Origin: Moraxellaceae bacterium | GTDB lineage: Bacteria > Pseudomonadota > Gammaproteobacteria > Pseudomonadales > Moraxellaceae | NCBI GenBank assembly: GCA_003543245.1 | Contig: DPJB01000031.1 | Coordinates: forward strand, 1-24,000 | Reading direction: 5' to 3' | DNA: 24,000 bases | Part shown: positions 13,299 to 20,441 of the stretch, one piece after another | How the letters are laid out: each line of letters opens with the position of its first letter | Position numbering within the stretch: the first letter of the stretch is position 1 | Notes under the pieces: model-generated | What the model saw: the letters and a program-made list of their open reading frames with translations, nothing else | What the model was told of the DNA's origin: nothing | Database searches by the model: none | Made by a program: the position numbers and the translations under genes

Positions 13299-16271
13299 TT
13301 ACTGCTTGATCGGTGCCGATACGCCTTCCATTTGCAGGGTGCCAGCCGGTATGCGCAGGCTGATGGTGCCGCCGGGCAGTACGCTTGCTGCTGTCAGCGA
13401 TACCGTCAGGTTGACGTCGGCCGTGTTCGTGAGCACGGCCAGCATGCGGCCATCAGGCAGGAACTGTACAGGCCCGCTCACGGCCACACTGAGCGGATAA
13501 CTGTAGAGGTCATGGTTGATGGGTATGCCGATCAGGCTGGGTGCCAGGGTTGGCAGGTCCAGATACAGATCGAGCGTGGCCATCAGCTGCGGCTGGCCAG
13601 CGCTGTCCTTGATGTAGGCCGTGATGGGCAGCTCGCGTTGGCCGTTAGCGGGATTGACGGCATAGCGTGCCCGCATGACCTGCAGTCCGGTGGGCGAGAC
13701 GATGTTGCCAAAAGAGCTGGTGGCATACACGGTCACGCTGGAGGCGATCAGCTGGGTGGGCTGGATCAGCACACGCACACCGCCCGCCGTCTCGTCGTAG
13801 CCGGCAACCTCTGCATCAAGGGTGCTGCTCAGGTAGAGGAACTGCTGTCCCGGGCATGTTGAGCCGACGGGGCAACCGATGTTGGAGCCGGTCACCAGTC
13901 CGCTCTGGCCCGTGGTAATGATGTGGCCGCCATTGCGGGCGACAAACACGCCACCACCGGTATCCACAGCACCCGCTTCGCCGGTGTCATGCTCAAAGTT
14001 GGCATTTACATCGGTGGCCGGCAGGCCGCGCAGGCGCTGGAGTACCGTGTCGGCCGCCGTGCCGCCACGGAACCAGATCTCCATGGGGGTGCCGCCGCCA
14101 GTGGCAGTGGGAGCGCCGGCGGGTGTCTGCGACAGGGTCTGGGTTTGCAAGGGCAGGCCGTTGCTGCCGCAGATGGCCTGGGAGCCGTCACAGGTAGCCA
14201 CAGAGGACTGGCTGTTGCCGTTGGAAACCAGTGTGTAGCGATAGAGCTCGCCTACGGTCCACGGCTGGTCGGGCACGAAGCGCAACGACTGGCTGCCGAC
14301 TTCTAGCCGGCCCGGCACGGCGCCCAGGCAACTGCCGCCTGCACTCATGCGTTCCACACGGAAGCTGCCGCTGGCGCAGACCGTACCGAGCTGGACGCTG
14401 GCCGCATCCAGGCTTTGCGTGAACTGTACCTGGATCAGGCGTTCGGTCGGCAGTGTCGGCAGCGGCAGGATGTCATCGCCCGCCTTGCCGCCAACACAGC
14501 GCCCTTGCTGGCTGTCCGCGACATTGCGCCCGGTGGTCACGCAGGGATAGCCGGGGTAGCTGGCAAGCACTATGGGTGAGCGGCTGCCTGGGCTGGCAAG
14601 GTCGGGCAGGCGGAAGTCCAGGCTTGCGGGCGTCACGGGATTGCCGGCCAGATCGGTAAGGCCGGCAGTGAACTGCACGCGGTAGTCGGCATTGTGGGCC
14701 AGTGGCTGTTGCGGCCGGATCACCACGGAGCTGCCATCGGTGCGCAGATCGAAGGGCGCGCTGACGCCGTCCTTGCTCAGCAGGACGCTGCTGCTGGTGA
14801 CGCTTTGCGGGTCCAGCGGTTCGGTGAAGGTCAGGATGACCGGGTCCCCGGGCCGGGTGCGCAGCGATTCGTTGCCGGGCAGCCAGGATTGCAGCGCAGG
14901 CGGGGTGAGGTCGACAGGCCTGGTGGGGGCCAGTGTCTGGTCGGCATACCCCTCAAGGTGGAAGGAAAGCACACCGGCGGCCTGGTCCAGACCGAGGACA
15001 TCCAGTTCGGCCACGCCCACAGCGTCCATCACAAGGCGGCCGTTCTTGACGATGGCCGTGCCCACCAGATCGATATGCAACAGGTTCTGGTTGAAGGCGC
15101 CGTTGGCCGAAGGTGTGGAGGAGGACATGGCTGCGTCCATGGTCAGATAGACCAGGCGGGGCGCATCCACCGCAGTGCTGTAGGGGTTGGCGGTCATGTA
15201 GCCGGTGGCGTCGGAGACAATGCTGACGCTGATGGCCCCGGTGTTGAGTCCTGCCGGTACGCGGCCGACGATCTGCACGTCAACGCTGCTGCCATTGAGC
15301 AGGTTGCCGCGCGGCACCCGCAATGGTGTCGCCTCGGGGTAGTTGGGAACAAAGGCCAGTTCGGCATAGAGATTACCGCCTTGCTGCGAGGCGCTGTCAT
15401 TGCCAAGCAGGCGCGAGGTGATGGGCACGTTGTTGATGATCTTGCCGGTGAGGGGCGAGGCTACTGCGGTGGACGGTACCTCAAGGGCAATGGTTTCACG
15501 CGGGGCCGAGTTCTTTGGCCGCAGGGCCAGGCTGGCGTAGGCGCCGGGCACCAGTGCCTGGCCCTGGGTGCTGAGCAGGTCCGGGGTCAGTTTCAGGGTG
15601 TAGGGCTGGCCGGGCTGCAGGTCGTTGACCGGGTCGATGCTGAGCAACTGGCGGTTGGCCAGTACCCGTGCCGGCACCAGTGCCCCGCTGCCATCCTCGA
15701 GGCGCACGCTGCCGCCGTAAACCAGGCTGCGGGTGTCCACCGGCTGGGTGAGCTGCAGGCGCACGGTAGAGAAGTCCATGAAGGGGAAATTGGTCTGCAC
15801 CGGCAGGGAGCGCTCAACCCTGAACGTGCTGTCGCTGCGGGTCAGGCTGTCGGGACCCTGATTGGCCGGGCGGGTGGTGAACGTCAGTGGTACCGGTTTC
15901 ACGGCACCATCGGCCGCATCGAGGCCGCTCCAGCTTACGTGGTAGCGCGTGTTCTCGCGCAGGCCGGGAGCAGCTGCCAGCAGATAAACACCACGACCAC
16001 CGTTGGTGGCGGTGGCGGTGAAGCTTACCGGCAGGCCGCCGTCATCCTCGATCCGGAAAGCGTCGGCAAGGGTGCCGCTGGTCGCCTGCACGGGCCTGGA
16101 GAACTGCAATACGACCGGAGCCGCCGGGGCGATACGCGTCTGGTTGTCATAGGGAAAGGCATACAGAAGGCCGGTCGTGCCCGACCAGGAGGCAGGCACG
16201 GTTGCCGTCTGTTTGTCACCGCAGCCGGCCAGCAGGCCGAGCAGGATCAGGGGGACGAATAGTATGCGCAT
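13299..16271 (-). CDS. Large outer-membrane-type lipoprotein with Ig-like (SbsA/Big_5) domains, 990 aa
   Basis: Residues 1-17 form a lipoprotein signal with lipobox LLAGC; the residues after the Cys (GDKQ) include no Asp at +2, so outer-membrane sorting is expected. At least three SbsA-type Ig-like modules are visible, with 'PxxPVVLQFSRPVQ...', 'RLQLTQPVDTRSL...' and 'PVILTFTEPLDPQSV...LADLAGNPV'-like patterns at about 45-135, 165-250 and 460-555. The later part (560-990) is beta-rich, with several Cys. The ATG is 13 nt after the stop of the FadL-type gene, and the GAGGGG ribosome site overlaps that stop, so the two form an operon. A role in carrying or docking hydrophobic cargo at the porin is inference from context. 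Confidence 0.8.
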   Translation of the reverse strand: MRILFVPLILLGLLAGCGDKQTATVPASWSGTTGLLYAFPYDNQTRIAPAAPVVLQFSRPVQATSGTLADAFRIEDDGGLPVSFTATATNGGRGVYLLAAAPGLRENTRYHVSWSGLDAADGAVKPVPLTFTTRPANQGPDSLTRSDSTFRVERSLPVQTNFPFMDFSTVRLQLTQPVDTRSLVYGGSVRLEDGSGALVPARVLANRQLLSIDPVNDLQPGQPYTLKLTPDLLSTQGQALVPGAYASLALRPKNSAPRETIALEVPSTAVASPLTGKIINNVPITSRLLGNDSASQQGGNLYAELAFVPNYPEATPLRVPRGNLLNGSSVDVQIVGRVPAGLNTGAISVSIVSDATGYMTANPYSTAVDAPRLVYLTMDAAMSSSTPSANGAFNQNLLHIDLVGTAIVKNGRLVMDAVGVAELDVLGLDQAAGVLSFHLEGYADQTLAPTRPVDLTPPALQSWLPGNESLRTRPGDPVILTFTEPLDPQSVTSSSVLLSKDGVSAPFDLRTDGSSVVIRPQQPLAHNADYRVQFTAGLTDLAGNPVTPASLDFRLPDLASPGSRSPIVLASYPGYPCVTTGRNVADSQQGRCVGGKAGDDILPLPTLPTERLIQVQFTQSLDAASVQLGTVCASGSFRVERMSAGGSCLGAVPGRLEVGSQSLRFVPDQPWTVGELYRYTLVSNGNSQSSVATCDGSQAICGSNGLPLQTQTLSQTPAGAPTATGGGTPMEIWFRGGTAADTVLQRLRGLPATDVNANFEHDTGEAGAVDTGGGVFVARNGGHIITTGQSGLVTGSNIGCPVGSTCPGQQFLYLSSTLDAEVAGYDETAGGVRVLIQPTQLIASSVTVYATSSFGNIVSPTGLQVMRARYAVNPANGQRELPITAYIKDSAGQPQLMATLDLYLDLPTLAPSLIGIPINHDLYSYPLSVAVSGPVQFLPDGRMLAVLTNTADVNLTVSLTAASVLPGGTISLRIPAGTLQMEGVSAPIKQ

Positions 16272-16284
16272 GATGGTGGCCCCC

Positions 16285-17619
16285 TCAGAATTTCAGTGTC
16301 AGCGAGCCAGCAACAGCATGCACGGTGCCACCGGTTTTAAGGGTCTCGTACGGGGCGCCACCGTTGACCTGGCTGGAGGTCAGCTCGAACTCGCGGTCCT
16401 TGAGAAGGTGTACCTGATAGCCAACATCAAGGCGTACCGGGAAGGCAAAGATCCATGGGTCGCGGAATTCGGCGCTGGCACCAAGGCCGACAACCAGGCG
16501 GTCATTGTCCAGGTAGTTCACGTCCAGCGAACGGTCCGACTTCAGGGCCGAGGCTTCCCAGGCCACGCCGCCGGTGAGCACGTAGCGGTCGTTCAGGCGG
16601 TATTCGGCGCCAAGCCGGGGGATCAGCACGTCCCGAAAGCGCAGGTTGGCCTGGTCGCGGATGGTGTCATTGTCCAGTTCGCCGGCCAGCTTCGACCATT
16701 CCTGCCATTCGCCGGTAAATCCTACCCGCAGCCGCTCGCCCTTGTACTGCATGCCCAGGGTATAGATGTTGGGCTGGTAGGCATCGAGCGTGGAGATGGC
16801 CAGGGTCAGGCCTGGCGGGGGGATGGTGCCGGGAATGACGGCGTTGGCATTCACCTGGGTCTTGGTGTTGGAGTAGGCCCGGTAAGCGGCCGCGGTATGC
16901 CAGTTTTTCAGGGCGCAATCGCTGTCTGCGCAGAGCAGTCGGCCCCAGTCGATGCTGATGCCGGCAATGGGTTTAAGTACCGGCTTGGCACTGACATCAA
17001 GGCTTTCGTAGCGGGTGTTGCCAGCAAGATCGCTCTGGGTGGAGAGCGTGGCCGAGGAATGCAGGGTGACGCGGGTGCTCAGGCCTGCATCAATGCCGGG
17101 AACCAGCGTGGTGGCGCCACCGACGGTCAGGAACAGGGGCTGGCGGCCGTAGCTGAAGTACTGGCCGCTGGTCGAGGTTTCCGACTTGAACGCCAGCATC
17201 TGTTTGCCGTATTTCTCTACCCCTAGCATCACGCCAAGGTAGAGAGGGTGCTCGACCTTGGTCAGTGAGCTGAGGTTGGTCTTGAGGCCGAGCAGGGTTT
17301 GCTGGCTGTACCCAATGGGCAATTCGTCGCCGGTACGGATCAGCGGCATGCTGCCGCCCTGACTGTCGGCGGTCACGTGAGGCTCGGCATGCAGCAGGCC
17401 GCCGGTGAGCTCGCCACGAGGATCGGCGGCCAGGGATGCCGGGTTGTAATATGTTGCCGAGGTGTCGGGATTGAACAATGACAACGCCTGGGCCGACGCA
17501 ATGTCGGCCGGTTGCAGGCCGTAGGTACTGGCAACGCTGCCCATGGCGGCATGAGCGGAAAAGGAAGTGGTGGCCAGCGCGATTGCGATCAGGCCATGTC
17601 GTTTTTTGTATTGGTTCAC
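16285..17619 (-). CDS. OmpP1/FadL-family outer membrane protein, 444 aa
   Basis: A signal peptide (1-24, ending SAHA) is followed by a FadL-like N-terminal region with 'SATYYNPASLA' (about 53-63), the family's conserved NPA segment, and then alternating beta-strands ending in the aromatic C-terminal residue Phe (AGSLTLKF) typical of outer-membrane barrels. Family members form 14-strand barrels that let long-chain fatty acids or other hydrophobic compounds cross the outer membrane. The N-terminal stretch before NPA is shorter and less typical than in FadL itself, so the substrate may differ. The start is GTG with GAGGGA upstream. It is the first gene of a two-gene operon with the Ig-like lipoprotein. 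Confidence 0.85.
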   Translation of the reverse strand: MNQYKKRHGLIAIALATTSFSAHAAMGSVASTYGLQPADIASAQALSLFNPDTSATYYNPASLAADPRGELTGGLLHAEPHVTADSQGGSMPLIRTGDELPIGYSQQTLLGLKTNLSSLTKVEHPLYLGVMLGVEKYGKQMLAFKSETSTSGQYFSYGRQPLFLTVGGATTLVPGIDAGLSTRVTLHSSATLSTQSDLAGNTRYESLDVSAKPVLKPIAGISIDWGRLLCADSDCALKNWHTAAAYRAYSNTKTQVNANAVIPGTIPPPGLTLAISTLDAYQPNIYTLGMQYKGERLRVGFTGEWQEWSKLAGELDNDTIRDQANLRFRDVLIPRLGAEYRLNDRYVLTGGVAWEASALKSDRSLDVNYLDNDRLVVGLGASAEFRDPWIFAFPVRLDVGYQVHLLKDREFELTSSQVNGGAPYETLKTGGTVHAVAGSLTLKF

Positions 17620-17902
17620 GTGGATTCCCTCTTTTTATAGTTAATACGGGGGTTGTGCAGGATTGGATGCAGCCTCCCGGAAAGTGGGGGCTGGTTTTTT
17701 ATTGGAGGACTAACGTTATGGGTTCCCCGTGTAAGTGACTATTGAGTCTGAGCGGTATTTTTGTGGGCGGCAGGTGTGGTTTCTGTAGGGAATGGCGGTA
17801 GATTTGTGTATGGACTTCGCCGGCAAGCGTTGCGCTTGCCGCATGGAGATCTGATCTCCATCAAGTTCCGGGCGCATTTATTGCTGAGGCTCTTGTGAAT
17901 GT
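17620..17902. other. Divergent intergenic region between the FadL-type and feo operons
   Basis: No gene is seen. On the FadL side an AT-rich stretch (TTAACTATAAAAA, minus strand) lies just before the ribosome site. On the feo side two adjacent perfect hairpins (17821-17841 and 17843-17861) precede the iron-regulated promoter. Confidence 0.5.
17821..17861. repeat. Two adjacent perfect hairpins
   Basis: CGGCAAGCG/CGCTTGCCG with a TTG loop (17821-17841) and ATGGAGAT/ATCTCCAT with a CTG loop (17843-17861) are separated by one base. No T-run follows. They may insulate the two divergent operons or bind a regulator. Confidence 0.7.
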
Positions 17903-17944
17903 TTGACAGTCGCCGTTCAAGAGTTGAGAATGGTTCTCATCTCT
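17903..17944 (+). promoter_or_regulatory. feo promoter with overlapping Fur-box-like site
   Basis: TTGACA (17903-17908), a 17-nt spacer and GAGAAT (17926-17931) form a good sigma-70 promoter. A Fur-box-like sequence, GAGAATGGTTCTCATCTCT (17926-17944), matches the 19-bp consensus at about 12 positions and covers the -10 box. Iron-bound Fur would block transcription, as is usual for feo operons. Confidence 0.7.
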
Positions 17945-17947
17945 TCT

Positions 17948-18205
17948 ATGGCTTGCATTACTGCCGTGAAACTATCCGATCTGCCCCGTTTTGTTGTCGG
18001 TACGGTGCGTACCGTCGAGGCTGTCGGTGCCGATGACCCCATCGCGCGCCGTCTGGCCGATCTCGGCTTTGTGCCGGGCGAGACCGTGCGCCTGATTGCC
18101 ACGGGGCCCATCGGGGCCGATCCCCTGCTGGTGCAGGTAGGCTTCACCCGCTTTGCCCTGCGCCGTTCCGAGGCCGCACGGGTGCGGCTGGAGGTGCCGG
18201 CATGA
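17948..18205 (+). CDS. feoA: Ferrous iron transport protein A
   Basis: An 85-residue SH3-like FeoA protein: the segment 'DPIARRLADLGFVPGETVRLIATGPIGADPLLVQVG' carries the family's 'LxxLGfxpGxxv' and 'GDPl' type patterns, ending with the typical 'ALRRSEAARVRLE'. FeoA is a small cytoplasmic partner needed for FeoB function. I chose the ATG at 17948, which is downstream of the promoter; earlier in-frame starts overlap the -10/Fur site. No clear ribosome site is visible. The stop overlaps the feoB start (ATGA). Confidence 0.9.
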   Translation: MACITAVKLSDLPRFVVGTVRTVEAVGADDPIARRLADLGFVPGETVRLIATGPIGADPLLVQVGFTRFALRRSEAARVRLEVPA

Positions 18206-20043
18206 TGACCGCCGCCACGCTGCAGCGCATTGCCCTGGTGGGCAACCCCAACTGCGGTAAAACCTCGCTGTTCAACCTGCTGACCGGTGCCCGCCAGAAA
18301 GTCGCCAACTACGCCGGCGTTACCGTCGAGCGCAAGGAAGGCCGCCTCACGCTGCCCTCGGGCCGTACCCTGCAGGTGCTGGATTTGCCCGGTGCCTATT
18401 CGCTGGATGCCACCAGCCCGGACGAGGCCATCACCCGTGCCGTGTGTCTGGGCGAGCAGCCTGGCGAGGCCGCCCCCGATCTGCTGGTGTGCGTGGCCGA
18501 TGCCACCAACCTGCGCCTGCACCTGCGTTTTGTGCTGGAAGTGCGCCGGCTGGGCAAGCCCATGCTGCTGGCGCTGAACATGATGGACGATGCCCGTCGT
18601 CGCGGTATCGAAATCAACGTGCAAAAGCTGTCGGAACGCCTTGGCATTCCGGTGGTGGAGACGGTCGCGGTCAAGCGTGGTGGTGCGGCGGCGCTGTTGC
18701 AGCAATTCGATGGCGAGCTGCCGGCGGTGCCTGCCATCCTCAATAACCACACCGACCTGCATGCCGAGGTGCGCGCGCTCATCAATGACGCCGTGGTAAT
18801 GCCGCGTCGTACCGATGAACGTGACGACAGCATTGACCGTGTGCTGCTGCACCCGGTGGCGGGCCTGATCATTCTGGCCGGCATCCTGTTCATGATTTTC
18901 CAGGCGGTGTTTTCCTGGGCCGCGCCGTTCATGGACCTGATTGATGCGGGTGTCACTGCGCTGGCCACAGTGGTAGCTGGTGTGCTGCCCGATGGCATCC
19001 TGAAGAGTCTGCTGGTCGACGGCATCATTGCCGGTGTGGGTGGCGTGCTGATTTTCCTGCCGCAAATCCTTATCCTGTTCTTCTTCATCCTGTCGCTGGA
19101 AGAATCCGGGTATCTGCCGCGTGCGGCCTTCCTGCTCGACCGTCTGATGTTCAAGGCCGGCCTCAGTGGTCGTGCTTTCATTCCGCTGCTGTCGAGTTTT
19201 GCCTGTGCCATTCCCGGCATCATGGCCACGCGCAGTATCAATGATCCGCGTGATCGCCTGACCACCATCATGGTGGCGCCACTGATGACCTGCTCGGCGC
19301 GTCTGCCGGTTTATGCCCTGCTGATTGCCGCCTTTATTCCTGCTCAAACCGTGTGGGGCATTTTCAACCTGCAGGGGCTGGTGCTGTTTGGCCTGTATGC
19401 CGGTGGCATCGTGAGTGCGCTGCTGGTGGCCACGGTGATGAAGCTGTTCCGCAGCGACAAGAGCGAGCACGCCCTGTTGCTGGAACTGCCCAGCTACCGC
19501 CTGCCGGACTGGCGCAGTGTGGGTCTGGGCCTGTATGAGCGCGCCGGCACCTTCCTGCGTCGCGTGGGTGGCATCATTCTGGCGCTGACCGTGTTGCTGT
19601 GGTTTCTTGCCAGCTTTCCGGCACCACCGGAAGGCGCGCTTAACCCCGCGATTGATTACAGTTTTGCCGGCCGCATCGGCCATGCACTCACCTACGTTTT
19701 TGCGCCCATTGGTTTTACCTGGGAAATCTGCATTGCCCTCATTCCCGGCATGGCCGCGCGTGAAGTGGTGGTGGCCGCACTCGGCACGGTCTATGCGCTG
19801 TCCGGTAGCGAAGATGCCGTCACCCATCAGCTGGGTAGCCTGATCGCGGCACAATGGTCGCTGCCTACCGCACTGTCGCTGCTGGTGTGGTTTGTCTACG
19901 CCCCGCAGTGCGTGGCCACGCTGGCCACCGTGCGCCGCGAGACCGGCTCCTGGCGCCAGGTTGGCATCATGACGGTGTACCTGTTCGGTCTGGCCTATCT
20001 GGCCTCGTTCATCACCTACAACGTAGCCAGGGCGCTGCTGTGA
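18202..20043 (+). CDS. feoB: Ferrous iron transporter FeoB, short form, 613 aa
   Basis: The N-terminal G-protein domain shows G1 GNPNCGKTS (14-22), switch Thr (T41), G3 DLPG (61-64) and G4 NMMD (126-129, where NxxD is expected). The membrane part has two gate-like halves, including 'IFLPQILILFFFILSLEESGYLPRAAF' and 'IPGMAAREVVVAALGTVYAL', with Cys and Glu in helices as in the family. FeoB moves Fe2+ into the cytoplasm, driven or gated by nucleotide hydrolysis. Enterobacterial FeoB is about 770 residues, but lengths near 615 are usual in some Pseudomonadales. The 4-bp overlaps on both sides indicate a coupled three-gene operon. Confidence 0.95.
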   Translation: MMTAATLQRIALVGNPNCGKTSLFNLLTGARQKVANYAGVTVERKEGRLTLPSGRTLQVLDLPGAYSLDATSPDEAITRAVCLGEQPGEAAPDLLVCVADATNLRLHLRFVLEVRRLGKPMLLALNMMDDARRRGIEINVQKLSERLGIPVVETVAVKRGGAAALLQQFDGELPAVPAILNNHTDLHAEVRALINDAVVMPRRTDERDDSIDRVLLHPVAGLIILAGILFMIFQAVFSWAAPFMDLIDAGVTALATVVAGVLPDGILKSLLVDGIIAGVGGVLIFLPQILILFFFILSLEESGYLPRAAFLLDRLMFKAGLSGRAFIPLLSSFACAIPGIMATRSINDPRDRLTTIMVAPLMTCSARLPVYALLIAAFIPAQTVWGIFNLQGLVLFGLYAGGIVSALLVATVMKLFRSDKSEHALLLELPSYRLPDWRSVGLGLYERAGTFLRRVGGIILALTVLLWFLASFPAPPEGALNPAIDYSFAGRIGHALTYVFAPIGFTWEICIALIPGMAAREVVVAALGTVYALSGSEDAVTHQLGSLIAAQWSLPTALSLLVWFVYAPQCVATLATVRRETGSWRQVGIMTVYLFGLAYLASFITYNVARALL

Positions 20044-20333
20044 GCATCATGCTGCAGTGGGTGGTGGTGGCCATGATGGTGGGCTGGAGCCTGCATGTGG
20101 CCTTTCGCCGCTTGCTGCCCCGCCAAAGCCGCGCACTGCAAACTCGTCTGGGTGAATTCTGCATGAAGCATGGCTGGCTGCGTCTGGCGCACCTGCTGCA
20201 TGCCACCGTGCCCCCCGTACCCGGGTGCGCCCAGGCGTGTCCGGGTTGCGACACTGTCTGCAGCACGCCCGCTGCGCCGGCAGAACAGCCGGTCAAGTGG
20301 CGCACACCTCCCTCCTCGGGTGCCTGTCACTGA
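20040..20333 (+). CDS. Small Cys-rich membrane-anchored protein downstream of feoB, 97 aa
   Basis: A GTG start overlaps the feoB stop (GTGA); an ATG at 20049 is the alternative. The N-terminus is one membrane helix (LQWVVVAMMVGWSLHVAF), followed by a basic segment and a Cys-rich tail (PGCAQACPGCDTVC and a final GACH). It resembles the small proteins that follow feoB in Acinetobacter-type genomes (I recall DUF6587) and is not the winged-helix FeoC. The Cys set could bind iron or an iron-sulfur cluster near the transporter; that is inference. Confidence 0.7.
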   Translation: MSIMLQWVVVAMMVGWSLHVAFRRLLPRQSRALQTRLGEFCMKHGWLRLAHLLHATVPPVPGCAQACPGCDTVCSTPAAPAEQPVKWRTPPSSGACH

Positions 20334-20362
20334 ACGTGTGACATCCGGCGACAAAACCCGCC

Positions 20363-20391
20363 TTGTTAGGCCACACTATTAACGGTAAAAA
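20363..20391 (+). promoter_or_regulatory. Candidate promoter of asmA-mutY
   Basis: TTGTTA (20363-20368), a 17-nt spacer and TAAAAA (20386-20391), followed by a short hairpin-prone segment (GACAGC ... GCTGTC, 20395-20423) and the ribosome site AAGGA before the ATG. The match is weak. Confidence 0.3.
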
Positions 20392-20441
20392 CCCTGACAG
20401 CTTATTGCTGATCATTTTGCTGTCTTTGCAAGGACGTTCCC

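Noticed and set aside
14694..16262. 522-codon plus-strand frame
   Set aside because: Shadow of the Ig-like lipoprotein gene, which has a lipobox and operon spacing.
17917..19854. 645-codon minus-strand frame
   Set aside because: Shadow of feoA-feoB; its His/Gln-rich translation is typical of antisense to GC-rich coding DNA.
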